A DNA stretch of 52,652 nt, taken from the NCBI GenBank assembly GCA_027450145.1, contig DAIDKH010000027.1, forward strand, positions 1-52,652. The letters run 5' to 3'. The position numbers were made by a program, and so were the translations under genes. The notes beneath the pieces are model-generated. The model was not told the DNA's origin, did not search any database, and saw only the letters and a list, made by a program, of their open reading frames with translations. Origin of the DNA: Chthonomonadaceae bacterium (GTDB taxonomy: Bacteria; Armatimonadota; Chthonomonadetes; Chthonomonadales; Chthonomonadaceae). Positions 17,515-26,471 of the stretch are shown here, piece by piece; position 1 is the stretch's first letter; the number at the start of each line of letters is the position of its first letter.

Positions 17515-18656
17515 ACCCCCGTTCTGCGCGTACTAACACGCTGTGGATAGTAATTGTGATCAGTGAGCTGTTGCTCCCCGGTTCAACACGGGCCGCACGC
17601 CTGCCGACCGCACCATCGCCTCAGGTGTTAGTTGGTGCCTGGCAGGAATGGGCCGAGTTAGTGGTAGCAAACATGCGCTCTTACAGGCTTGATGGAACGG
17701 TGTTGGTTGCTTATTCTGCAAAGCCTGTCCAATGGCACTCAATTGTGGATGGCACACGATATCGCTGGTGGTATCGATATCCGCGGGTAAAGGGATCTCA
17801 TCAGGCCATTTGGTCCGACACACTGGCTGTTAACGGCTCACGATTCAGCTGCCTGGAGCACCAAGAGAAAACTCTTGGTGTACCCGCTCCGCTTACAGGC
17901 GCCAACTACCAGAATGATCACGACCAGCTCCAACCGTACCTGCATTGGTTTTTCGCTCAACGGTTGCCGTTTAATGTACAGGACTTTAGTCAGTATCCAC
18001 ACCTCCTGATAGCCGACTCACCAGTGGAATATCAAAAGCCCTTGGTAGATTACTACGCTGAGAACCTTAGGAACCTTGCCGTACATGAGGTGCTTTCGCG
18101 CGGTACAAATAACAATACGCGGTATCGCCTTTCGTTACCCGCTCGCCTCATCCCTTCGGGACTGGTCATGCCTTGCGACGTGGAGTTTGTTGAGAAATCT
18201 GGCACGTTTGTGCCCGTAAACTTCGTTACCTACGTCGGCGATCACACGAGCGCTTTTGGCATTCGGTATATCATCCAATTTGTGCATGAAGCACGGTACG
18301 CGGGAGTATGGTTTCCCACTGTTATCCATGTCTCCGTTGCAATGTCAACCAGTAGGAGCGCACGTCCTAGTCACAATCGGGTATGGGTGCCTCAGAAAAG
18401 CTTTGGTGGTGTGTACACAATTGCCATTAGCGACGTTAACCAGGAATTCCCTCCTTCCGACTTTACGATTAACTTCCCACCAGGGACGCAACTGGTTGGT
18501 AACTTTGCCGCTTCGTCCGGCTATGGCTACCCACCAAGGCGCAGTTTGAATGTTCGAGCAATCGTGATCATTGCAGGATTATCCATCATACTATTCGCCT
18601 GGGTTATGATGCAGATAAGCACGAAGAACGGCCGAGAGGGCAAACAACCCAAATGA
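17511..18656 (+). CDS. Exported membrane-anchored protein, LolA-like(?), paralogue B
   Basis: Starting at GTG 17511 gives a 381-residue protein matching paralogue A (15947-17083) in length and layout: signal peptide (TLWIVIVISELLLPGST, cut near RAA), extracytoplasmic domain, and anchor helix near residues 350-370 (IVIIAGLSIILFAWVMM) with a basic end. The frame is open back to 17268, but that extension has no export signal pattern and would overlap the small membrane gene entirely. The two copies differ widely outside the conserved blocks, so the duplication is old. The stop overlaps the next start as ATGA. Confidence 0.75.
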   Translation: MNPRSARTNTLWIVIVISELLLPGSTRAARLPTAPSPQVLVGAWQEWAELVVANMRSYRLDGTVLVAYSAKPVQWHSIVDGTRYRWWYRYPRVKGSHQAIWSDTLAVNGSRFSCLEHQEKTLGVPAPLTGANYQNDHDQLQPYLHWFFAQRLPFNVQDFSQYPHLLIADSPVEYQKPLVDYYAENLRNLAVHEVLSRGTNNNTRYRLSLPARLIPSGLVMPCDVEFVEKSGTFVPVNFVTYVGDHTSAFGIRYIIQFVHEARYAGVWFPTVIHVSVAMSTSRSARPSHNRVWVPQKSFGGVYTIAISDVNQEFPPSDFTINFPPGTQLVGNFAASSGYGYPPRRSLNVRAIVIIAGLSIILFAWVMMQISTKNGREGKQPK

Positions 18657-19666
18657 AAATGCGCGTAGTAACGATACTCACAGTTGGGGCACTATGGTGC
18701 TGTCTGGCGCTTCTGTGGATGCACCGCCGCGCGCCACTGGCAAATCCCGCCGTTAAGGTTGGCCTTACTTTTGTCGATCCATCATCAAAGATCCCTTCGG
18801 TGTTGCCTGGAACATATAATGACGTGGCCATTCTGCAAAACAAATCCGCTAAGCCTGTCTCTAATGTACGGCTCACAACAAGCTGCTTTTGTACCCATGT
18901 TGACGGCAATAAATCCCTCGGCACACTACAACCGGGTGCCTCAAAGAACATTAGGTTTCACTTAGATTGCATAAAGCCAGGGATAATGACGGAGAGTATC
19001 AATGCCTCTGAAGGGCCGTCGCCCTTTCCGGTGACCGAGCAACCCATTGCAGTTCGTGTACTCAATCCGATTGTATGTGACGGGAACACTCTCAGTTTTC
19101 CGATATTGCATCGATCTGTATATGGCAGCCCTACCGCCGCCCTGAAATTCACCGCGCCCGTGGCTCCCGGTATCACGAACCTCAATCTACGCACAGATAT
19201 ACCCTGGCTCCACGTACGACAAGCGTCCGTGAGGAATGGGATGTTCCACGCCATGCTCTACGCCGATGGAGATGCACCGGAAGGTACGTCTCAGACTATT
19301 GCTCGAATGGTAATTCAATATAATGGCCACAGCGCCAAGGGAGAAATGCCGTGCGTTTGCGTTGTACGGTCTGCCGTCTCCGTCAAGCCTCACAATCTGT
19401 TCTTTGGTGTAATGCATGCGGGCCAGATGAGCGGAAAGTTTCCTGTTATTTTGAGTGGTAACCTTGGGGCGTCTAAACAGGTTAGCGTACAGTGCGGCGT
19501 ACCTGGTCTTCAATGCCATATTGCCGGTTATAAAGGGGGAACGCTAACTGTTGTGGCACAGTTTTCCTCCCACATACCCGGAAACATTGCTGGTAATATT
19601 ACGGTAATGGTCGGCAAAAGAGCCGTTGCACGTGTGCCCGTCTCCGCGTTTGTAGTGCCCAAATGA
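18653..19666 (+). CDS. DUF1573-type exported protein
   Basis: A 337-residue protein with an N-terminal signal/anchor helix (residues 5-22). Residues 50-100 show the DUF1573 pattern: 'N.S.kPv.nvrl..SCfCth', a small gap, then 'gtLqPGas..i.f.ld'. A second, more divergent beta-sandwich of the same kind fills about 230-335 (NLFFGVMHAG...KFPVILSGN). DUF1573 domains are related to ASH/Ig-like sandwiches and are common in surface proteins of Bacteroidetes, Planctomycetes and relatives; a biochemical role is not known. ATGA overlaps join it to both neighbours. Confidence 0.8.
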   Translation: MKMRVVTILTVGALWCCLALLWMHRRAPLANPAVKVGLTFVDPSSKIPSVLPGTYNDVAILQNKSAKPVSNVRLTTSCFCTHVDGNKSLGTLQPGASKNIRFHLDCIKPGIMTESINASEGPSPFPVTEQPIAVRVLNPIVCDGNTLSFPILHRSVYGSPTAALKFTAPVAPGITNLNLRTDIPWLHVRQASVRNGMFHAMLYADGDAPEGTSQTIARMVIQYNGHSAKGEMPCVCVVRSAVSVKPHNLFFGVMHAGQMSGKFPVILSGNLGASKQVSVQCGVPGLQCHIAGYKGGTLTVVAQFSSHIPGNIAGNITVMVGKRAVARVPVSAFVVPK

Positions 19667-20940
19667 GTGAGCGCGGCTATTCGATAGTGACGCACGCCGT
19701 TGACTTCGCGGCTGAAGTACTTACATTAGGTTGTATACTACCGTGCCTGCTTTGGCCATACCTGCGATTTTGTCCTAATGTCGGCCACGTGCCGCTGTCC
19801 CTGCTTCTCAGCGCGACTGTCAATCGCCCAGGTATGACCGGTGTCGCGCTTGTTGTAGGTCTTCTAATTACGGTAGCCGTCTATGCGACTAAGGGGCGCC
19901 AGGCGGGCGCCCTCTCACTTATTGGACTGCTTTTCGCGGCATGTACTGCTATTCGTTACAGTTACGACAGCGCAATGATTCTTCCTTGGCTAGCATTCAT
20001 CCTCTGTTTGGCAGTTATGGGAGATGCACGTCTTACTATTGCTGCATTCCTGTATATAATGCTCATTGCGAATGTCACTGTTGGAGCCGTTGCTTATGCA
20101 ATACACCTTCACCAGTTTTCTGCAGCAGTAGTTGGTGTAAGGGCTTCTGGTCTATCCGGATCTCCAATCCTATTTAGTCCGCTTTGTATGTTAACGTTCT
20201 TCGGCAGCGCCGCGCTCCTAGGCACATCAAAACGCTGGGTGCGGTTAGCGGCACAAGTAGTTGCAATAATGTCCGTGGTCATGCTACTGTTAACATTTAC
20301 GCGCGCGGGATGGATCGCCACGGCTATTGCTAGTGCTGCAGGTATAGGCTACCTGCGTAAGTCCACAAGGTTATGGATGTTGACATTATCGGTGGTCGTC
20401 ATGGTAGGAGCCTTCCTGGTTCGCGCTGATGGAAAAGTATCACGAATTGCGCATGAGCGTTCCCTTACGGGGCGCACGAAGACCTGGGCGTTAGCAGGAA
20501 GTGCTGTCCTTCAGCATCCCATCTACGGGCTCAACCCCACTCAGCAAGAGACCCTTCAGCAACGTACCGTCATTCTCCTTACCGCACAAGGGTATAAGGA
20601 CATCTCGCTATCCGCAAAGAACACGTACCTGGATTTCGCCATAGATTATGGTGTGGCAGCTCTCATGCTGCTGGTCCTAATGTTCGCCGCGATCATGAGG
20701 AAATGCTTGCGCACGCTCAAAGTGCCATCAATGAACCATGCACACAAGATGATCGTTTGGTGGTGCCTGCTCGCGATCATCGGGCTGGGTCTTGAGTCTC
20801 TAGTGGACGACACACTGTTTTTTCACAGCGATACTCTTCCTGTAACGGTTGTGCTGTTAACACTTTTAGGTCTTGCTGGAGGTATTGCGTTTACATCAGG
20901 TTCGGGCACCACCGAGGCGGCATCACCAACTAATGACTAG
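19663..20940 (+). CDS. O-antigen ligase / polysaccharide polymerase-like membrane protein
   Basis: A 425-residue polytopic protein with about ten to twelve hydrophobic segments. Family hallmarks of the Wzy/WaaL-like group are visible: TFTRAGWIATAI (the 'sRag' helix, about residue 212), a large periplasmic loop beginning with the Arg-rich SLTGRTKTW (about residue 266), and NTYLDFAIDYGV (about residue 325, matching the usual 'HN.yl....e.G' after the loop, here with Asn-Thr in place of His-Asn). Such proteins polymerise or transfer undecaprenyl-linked glycans on the outer face of the inner membrane. ATGA overlap with the DUF1573 gene, and 8-base overlap with the next gene. Confidence 0.8.
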   Translation: MSERGYSIVTHAVDFAAEVLTLGCILPCLLWPYLRFCPNVGHVPLSLLLSATVNRPGMTGVALVVGLLITVAVYATKGRQAGALSLIGLLFAACTAIRYSYDSAMILPWLAFILCLAVMGDARLTIAAFLYIMLIANVTVGAVAYAIHLHQFSAAVVGVRASGLSGSPILFSPLCMLTFFGSAALLGTSKRWVRLAAQVVAIMSVVMLLLTFTRAGWIATAIASAAGIGYLRKSTRLWMLTLSVVVMVGAFLVRADGKVSRIAHERSLTGRTKTWALAGSAVLQHPIYGLNPTQQETLQQRTVILLTAQGYKDISLSAKNTYLDFAIDYGVAALMLLVLMFAAIMRKCLRTLKVPSMNHAHKMIVWWCLLAIIGLGLESLVDDTLFFHSDTLPVTVVLLTLLGLAGGIAFTSGSGTTEAASPTND

Positions 20941-23083
20941 TACACCTGTACGTCCCTCAATGTTAGAACATAGTCCGTCGCGTGGCCGCAATCGATTGGC
21001 TGCGACTTTTAGGCTTGGCTACCTTTTGTGGATGCTTAGCTTCATAAAGGACTGGTTCACCTCCGAGGCAACTCAATATCCAGAGAGGATATTTGCCAAG
21101 CAGGCAGTCAGCATATTGGTCGTGGGGGCCATTCTGTTATGGCCTGCCACCCGCGGTCCAAAGCTTCGTCTTCTGTGGTCAATAATTGCGGTTGGCGCGG
21201 TATGGACGCTGTCACCTCCGCTACTGGTTACGTTCGCAGGCATATGCACGGCCCTCGCACTTGATGTAGAGCTGTGCCGTCCAGGTCGGGTTGCTGCGCT
21301 CATCTGCACGATAGCTTCGTACTGTGCGCTATCGCACCTGTCGCGAACAGGTTTTGGGGCGGCCACTTTAGCTATTGTAGTGAGCTGGTTGTGCGCCGCA
21401 CCAGATATGAGGGGACGGCTACGTCGTGATGTTTTGGCGCCTCTTGTCATCGCCGTTCTTGCGCTGTTTGTGGCACTCACTTTCATGCCAGGTACCAATT
21501 GCAACGTGACAATATTGGGCCTGGGGCTAGGTCTGTCGCATTCACATCATATCGGTACGCTGCTGCTAGAAGAACAGGGTGTGATCGGACTGGTGTGCGC
21601 GTTTGCAATCAGTTACATCGCACTAATCTCATCGTTGATTTTACTGACAGATGTTGCCGTGACCAGGGAGGGTAGACAGAGTGCCGCCGTAACCTGTGGA
21701 GGGCTTGCGGGCCTAATGCTGTTAGCACATACGGGTGCTCCATTCCTGTCTGTCAGTGCTACAAGTGGAACTCTAGCCTTTTCTGTTTTAGTGGCAGCAG
21801 GGATTTTGGCGCTCGACGTTCGATCATCAGCCGAGCTTGGTAAATCGATCACTCGACTTAAGTTCATAATGCGCTTTAGCGCGGTCGCACTTACGGTAAT
21901 CGCAATACCGATAAGCCTGTGGGTGGCAACTGTCTCATTTAGGGCCTACCATCAGGTACTGCCGCTGCGAGTTAGTGGCTCACCACACAAATGGCAAAAC
22001 CACTGGGTGCCATTAGCGGCAGTATCCACGAAAATGAAGGACTCAACCATTGCGATGGAAGATAGCTCCTTTTATAGGAACTGCGGGATCGATTTTGCCG
22101 CGGAGCACTATGCTCTCCGGGCAGATTTACGCGCGGGCAGACCAGTCCTAGGTGGAAGCACGATTACCCAGCAACTTGCCCGCAATCTGTTTTTGAATAA
22201 ACGCAAGACGATTGCAAGAAAGGCTACCGAGGCGGTCTATGCGCTAGTGCTGGGGCGAATGCTGACGAAAGACAGAATTCTGGAGCTCTACCTCAACCTG
22301 GTGAACTATGGTATGGGGCGACGCGGCATCTATGCTGCCGCACTCGGCTATTTTCACCGCTTGCCCTCGCAACTGACATTAGCCCAGAGTGCGGTGCTGG
22401 TAGGCATTGTACCGCGGCCACCGCGTCTATCTACTTATACGACCAACGACGGTGAACCACCTTATCCTCCCATTGCCAGACTGGACCGTGGCCGTAATAT
22501 CGCACTTTCGCGGCTTCAAGCAACCTATCCTCAGCGGTACTCCCCTGATGAAATAACAGACGCACGGGTTCTTCCCATAACATCGCTGGTCTATCCCTGG
22601 AAGGATGCCTTGGATAGAGGGGCTGTGGATGTTATTCCACCGGTTTGGCACGGTGTGTCATTCTACTCATTTAGTGAACCATCGCAACCGATTGCCCTCA
22701 GTAATGTTTCGCCTTACCTGAAGACGCAGCTAAGGAAATTCGTATTGTTTGCTCGCAAACACCTCGGCCTTACAGGCATCGACGACCTAGGCGTCTATTG
22801 TGATCGAGCGGTTCGCGGGCATCCTACGATTCTCTCAAGTCATGCCTACGGCCAGGCCATCGATATTTCAGGTTTCCGGTTTGCGAACAACACTCAGCTA
22901 TTGGTAGCCCAGCACAGCCACAAATCCGCGTGCCAAAAGCTGCTCGCAATAGAGCAGCAATTGAGAAGATACTTCAACCCTGTGGTGGATTGGCGATCCG
23001 ATCCAAGGTGGCACAATACTCACTTTCACTGCGAAGTAAAGGGACCGCGCACCGACGATGCGCAGACCGGGAGACAGCCATGA
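20933..23083 (+). CDS. Three-part envelope enzyme: polytopic membrane domain + GT51 transglycosylase + extensin-like peptidase domain
   Basis: From ATG 20933 this is a 716-residue protein. Residues about 30-335 are membrane-spanning, with a [11 protein letters not shown] helix near 135 and [17 protein letters not shown] near 205, resembling O-antigen ligase/Wzy or SEDS polymerase signatures. Residues about 355-500 are a complete GT51 peptidoglycan glycosyltransferase: EDSSF (376-380, catalytic Glu), [12 protein letters not shown] (407-418), ILELYLN (449-455), then the YF and 'A.LvGi.prPP' endings. Residues about 585-705 match extensin-like C / LAS-type Zn peptidases: [10 protein letters not shown] (635-644) and HNTHFHCE (694-701) supply the His/Asp ligands. 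There is no PBP transpeptidase domain. Ordinary monofunctional GT51 enzymes are about 240 residues with one anchor helix. The stop overlaps the prepilin start as ATGA. Confidence 0.85.
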   Translation: MTSTPVRPSMLEHSPSRGRNRLAATFRLGYLLWMLSFIKDWFTSEATQYPERIFAKQAVSILVVGAILLWPATRGPKLRLLWSIIAVGAVWTLSPPLLVTFAGICTALALDVELCRPGRVAALICTIASYCALSHLSRTGFGAATLAIVVSWLCAAPDMRGRLRRDVLAPLVIAVLALFVALTFMPGTNCNVTILGLGLGLSHSHHIGTLLLEEQGVIGLVCAFAISYIALISSLILLTDVAVTREGRQSAAVTCGGLAGLMLLAHTGAPFLSVSATSGTLAFSVLVAAGILALDVRSSAELGKSITRLKFIMRFSAVALTVIAIPISLWVATVSFRAYHQVLPLRVSGSPHKWQNHWVPLAAVSTKMKDSTIAMEDSSFYRNCGIDFAAEHYALRADLRAGRPVLGGSTITQQLARNLFLNKRKTIARKATEAVYALVLGRMLTKDRILELYLNLVNYGMGRRGIYAAALGYFHRLPSQLTLAQSAVLVGIVPRPPRLSTYTTNDGEPPYPPIARLDRGRNIALSRLQATYPQRYSPDEITDARVLPITSLVYPWKDALDRGAVDVIPPVWHGVSFYSFSEPSQPIALSNVSPYLKTQLRKFVLFARKHLGLTGIDDLGVYCDRAVRGHPTILSSHAYGQAIDISGFRFANNTQLLVAQHSHKSACQKLLAIEQQLRRYFNPVVDWRSDPRWHNTHFHCEVKGPRTDDAQTGRQP

Positions 23084-23919
23084 CAAAACCAGTTAACTAC
23101 AATGCATTTACCCTTATTGAGCTGCTTGTTGTCATAGCCATCATAGCGATATTAGCCGCTCTCATTTTCCCCTCCTTTATGCAGGCACGGGAGGCTGCTC
23201 GAAGGACAGTGTGTTTGTCTAATCTGCATCAGATTGGAATGGCCTCTGATATGTATACTCAGGATTTCGACGGCGTATATTTTCCGTATTATAGTGGTGT
23301 TCACAACGACGTAGGCGTAATAACCTTTGGAGCGCCATACGAGTACTGGCCACAGCTGGTGAGTGCCTACATTCAGCCTGTTACCGGGACCGGTACCCAC
23401 GGTGAAGCACTTATTACTGATTTACCGGGAATTTTCGTCTGTCCCGATACGACGCCAAACAGAAACGGTCAGCTTGCATGCGGTGGCCTTGGTAACGTGA
23501 GTTCTTATGGCGTGAGCGATGATATCGTAAACTGGCGAACTCCCTCTGCAGCGTTGCGTACCTTTCTTCCTATAGCTCAACCAGCGGTTAGCACGCCTTC
23601 TGGTACTGTACTTATCACTGAGACGTTTGACTGGCTATGCAACGGCAGTGAACCTGGCGCCGGGCTCGCCCTAAGTAATCTTGAAGGGCCTACTGGCGGT
23701 CCCGTAGCTGGGCAAGAGACCGGCGCCGCAGCCACTCTGGCAGGTAGACATAATGCACGATGGGTAAAGAACCAGATTTCAGACTTATTGCGCCTTCCGG
23801 ATCCGAAATCTCGTAACATGACGCTCTTTTGCGATGGGCATGTCGCTGCAGTTGTGACCTCTTCCCTTCTTTCGGATACGAATTATTGGTCAATAAGCGA
23901 TACAGGCAAGTGGCCCTAA
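23080..23919 (+). CDS. Prepilin-like protein, DUF1559 (H-X9-DG) type
   Basis: A 279-residue protein starting at ATG 23080. It has a class III (type IV pilin-like) N-terminus: short basic leader, cleavage expected before Phe in [18 protein letters not shown], Glu at position +5 and a ~20-residue hydrophobic helix. The segment [18 protein letters not shown] and the C-terminal [10 protein letters not shown] are the marks of the DUF1559/H-X9-DG family, abundant in Planctomycetes, Lentisphaerae and Armatimonadetes. The residue before the cleavage site is Ala rather than the more usual Gly. It is the last gene of the overlapping chain. Its role, a pseudopilus or surface subunit, is inferred. Confidence 0.9.
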   Translation: MTKPVNYNAFTLIELLVVIAIIAILAALIFPSFMQAREAARRTVCLSNLHQIGMASDMYTQDFDGVYFPYYSGVHNDVGVITFGAPYEYWPQLVSAYIQPVTGTGTHGEALITDLPGIFVCPDTTPNRNGQLACGGLGNVSSYGVSDDIVNWRTPSAALRTFLPIAQPAVSTPSGTVLITETFDWLCNGSEPGAGLALSNLEGPTGGPVAGQETGAAATLAGRHNARWVKNQISDLLRLPDPKSRNMTLFCDGHVAAVVTSSLLSDTNYWSISDTGKWP

Positions 23920-24128
23920 CGGCCTCTATTCTAGGTAATACATTAGGCAAATCTACCTAGTTTGCACCCTGAATTTGCTGCTTGGGTAGACCTTTCAGAC
24001 TATCCAGGTTTAGTTGTCGTGGTCTGCTTCCTGAATGACTGTTGCCTGCTGCGCCAGAGGCTGATTAACCGGTAATAGGTATTGTATAATAGGCTGTCGG
24101 TTTTTTAATTTACGACCGGGAGGGAACC

Positions 24129-25139
24129 TTGACTGCCAATTCACGACCGTTACGTTCACTTTTCTTTGGTGACAAGGGCCGCATCGAGATGGTTTACGAG
24201 CGGAGCAGAATGCAAGAGCTGTCGAAAATATCATCTCTTTACGACGAGGTAGTGACCCGGGTAAATTTTGACCAACACCTGGGTGCGCTTCGCGAGGCAG
24301 AGGTGATTTTCAGCACGTGGGGTATGCCTCTACTTACCGAGGAACAGGTCGCCTCTCTTTCGAACTTGAAGTTACTTCTGTACGCAGCAGGTAGCGTGCA
24401 GTCCTTTGCTGCGCCTCTTATAAACGCCGGGGTACGCATCGTCAGCGCGTGGCGGGCGAATGCGGAACCGGTTGCACACTTTACATTGGGCCAAATACTG
24501 CTGTCATTAAAAGGCTATTACCGTAACGTCCGAGAATTTGACGGAAGTATAGAAGCCTTTCGCGGTGCGTGGCGCGGGCCCGGAGTGTATAGACAAACTG
24601 TTGGACTTCTTGGCTGTGGAGCTGTCGGTAGGCGCGTCATCGAATTGCTTCGCCCATTTGATCTCGATGTAATGGTTTACGATCCATTCCTTGCTGAGAA
24701 TGAGGCATCGCGGTTGGGAGTCCGTAAGGTAACTATCGCCGAGATATTCTCCCTGTCTCTCGTCGTATCTAACCATCTTCCTGACAAACCTGAAACTGTT
24801 GGTACTATAGGTTCATCGCTTCTAACAGCAATGAGGCCGGGGGCTACCTTCATTAACACTGGCCGCGGGGCTACGGTTGTTGAGCGAGAACTTGTTGAAT
24901 GCCTTGCGCACCGAAGTGACCTTACTGCTTTACTGGACGTAACATTCCCCGAACCAATGGGAGTGAACAGTGCGTTGAATTCTTTGCCTAATGCTATTGT
25001 TAGCTCTCACATTGCGGGCGCCACAAATACCGAGGTCTACCGTATGGCGGACCTTTGCCTTGAGGAATTTAAGCGGTTCGTAAATGGGGACCCACTACAA
25101 CACGAAGTAAGTGCTGAGATGCTTCGGTTGCTCGCGTGA
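24129..25139 (+). CDS. D-isomer-specific 2-hydroxyacid dehydrogenase
   Basis: A 336-residue protein with a TTG start directly after GGGAGGGAACC. The Rossmann motif GLLGCGAVGRRV (about residues 157-168) with Asp at the end of strand 2 (VMVYDPF) fits NAD. The catalytic triad is represented by Arg in SAWRANAEPVA, Glu in TFPEPM and His in SSHIAGAT, and NTGRGATV is the usual family strand. Relatives act on phosphoglycerate, glycerate or other 2-keto acids; the substrate is not evident. It stands alone between the envelope locus and the hopanoid genes, with possible TATAAT elements near 24083. Confidence 0.9.
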   Translation: MTANSRPLRSLFFGDKGRIEMVYERSRMQELSKISSLYDEVVTRVNFDQHLGALREAEVIFSTWGMPLLTEEQVASLSNLKLLLYAAGSVQSFAAPLINAGVRIVSAWRANAEPVAHFTLGQILLSLKGYYRNVREFDGSIEAFRGAWRGPGVYRQTVGLLGCGAVGRRVIELLRPFDLDVMVYDPFLAENEASRLGVRKVTIAEIFSLSLVVSNHLPDKPETVGTIGSSLLTAMRPGATFINTGRGATVVERELVECLAHRSDLTALLDVTFPEPMGVNSALNSLPNAIVSSHIAGATNTEVYRMADLCLEEFKRFVNGDPLQHEVSAEMLRLLA

Positions 25140-25459
25140 GTTTTGTATAAGATTCTGGTCGCCCGTCATGGCTTGTGCTGCTCCCTGCGTCCGTTATCAA
25201 ATCGACACTCAACGGTGCGGCTGAGGCTGTGTAGTATTGCGCGCCTACTGCCATCGCCCATTCATTCGGCACACCACAATGTTGGGCGATGTGGCAGATG
25301 GGGCGGCGGGATGTTCGTTACTCATCATGACCGCCATCGACGATCAGGTCAACTTTGTCGTTGGTAAATCGTATAACAAGGTATAATTGATGCGTTGTAT
25401 CTCAAACTTTTATTAATAGGTTTCCGCCTTATCCAATTTGTAGGAGGATCGGTTTTTAC
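25140..25459. other. Intergenic region with a hairpin and a -10-like element
   Basis: CTGCCATCGCCCA (25248-25260) pairs with TGGGCGATGTGGCAG (25283-25297) except for a 2-base bulge, forming a 13-bp stem around a 22-base loop, perhaps the end of the dehydrogenase transcript. TATAAT at 25382-25387 with TTGGTA 15 bp before it may serve hpnH. GTAGGAGGA is the hpnH ribosome site. No gene was recognised here. Confidence 0.45.
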
Positions 25460-26461
25460 ATGCGATATCCCATTGGCTTTACTATGGCCCAATACCGACA
25501 TCGGCGCAAGATGGAAAAATCGGGGCAATCCCGCTACCCAACGGTGCTCATGTTGGAGCCACTGTATACGTGCAACCTCGCCTGCCTTGGTTGTTCGGTT
25601 GAGCGGCATACGGGTAAGCTGAAAGACCGAATGTCCTTGGAGACCTGCTTTAAGGCAGTCGAAGATTGTGGCGCCCCGATCATCAACCTCTGTGGCGGCG
25701 AGCCAACCCTCTATCCTGAGTTGAAAGAGCTTTGCGAAGGGCTTATTTCACGTGGTAAGTACATAATCCTCTGCACAAATGCATTAAAGCTCGATTCCAA
25801 AGTGTTCAACGTAATTCCGCCCAGCCCCAATCTCTTCCTCATGATTCACCTTGACGGCATGAAACAAACGCACGATTTTGTATGCAATCGTGAGGGCGTT
25901 TTCGATCATGCCATAAAGATGATTGAGCAAGGCGTTAAGCTTGGCTACACCATTTACATCAACACCACAGTATTTAAGGAAACCTCGGTCGACGAGGTTG
26001 AGGAGCTGTGCCGCCTTGTAGATAAGTTGAAGGCAAAAGGTATTCTCATCTCCCCTGGTTACGAATACGAAAGCGTTGAGCGCAATATGTTCCTTACGCA
26101 GGATCAGATTCACGAGAAGTTTGGCAAGATCCGTGAGTTCTCGAGTAAATACAAGGTGAGCGCGACGCCAGCATTCCTTGAATTTGCCGCTGGTTTGCGA
26201 GAACTTCCCTGTGCCCCCTGGTCAACAGTGAATTACACGCCCATGGGTTGGAAGGCGCCTTGCTATCTGGTTGGCGAGAAGTTCATTCCTGATTGGGATA
26301 CGTTCTGGAACAAGACTAACTGGGAATATTGGGAGTCTAGGCAGGATCCCAAATGCAAGAACTGCAAGATGCATAGTGGCTTTGAGCACAGCGCGGTCGA
26401 GGAGGCCATGAAGACCCCGAAGGGGATGTTGCAGCTGGCTGCCTGGTCTCTGACGGGTTAG
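25460..26461 (+). CDS. hpnH: Hopanoid radical SAM protein HpnH (adenosylhopane synthase)
   Basis: A 333-residue radical SAM enzyme. The cluster motif reads CNLACLGC (CxxxCxxC, about residues 38-45), followed by NLCGGEPTLYPE (SAM-binding GGE). The N-terminus MRYPIGFTMAQYR and the C-terminal CKNCKMHSGFEHSA are characteristic of HpnH. In the known pathway HpnH adds the 5'-deoxyadenosyl group of SAM to diploptene, giving adenosylhopane, the first extended hopanoid. It is the first gene of a block containing hpnA, ispH and hpnG. The squalene-hopene cyclase gene is not in the window. Confidence 0.95.
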   Translation: MRYPIGFTMAQYRHRRKMEKSGQSRYPTVLMLEPLYTCNLACLGCSVERHTGKLKDRMSLETCFKAVEDCGAPIINLCGGEPTLYPELKELCEGLISRGKYIILCTNALKLDSKVFNVIPPSPNLFLMIHLDGMKQTHDFVCNREGVFDHAIKMIEQGVKLGYTIYINTTVFKETSVDEVEELCRLVDKLKAKGILISPGYEYESVERNMFLTQDQIHEKFGKIREFSSKYKVSATPAFLEFAAGLRELPCAPWSTVNYTPMGWKAPCYLVGEKFIPDWDTFWNKTNWEYWESRQDPKCKNCKMHSGFEHSAVEEAMKTPKGMLQLAAWSLTG

Positions 26462-26471
26462 GCTTGTCTAG

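Noticed and set aside
25143-25367. 74-codon frame after the hydroxyacid dehydrogenase
   Set aside because: It contains the intergenic hairpin, has no ribosome site and is rich in Arg/His/Cys as expected for random GC-rich sequence.
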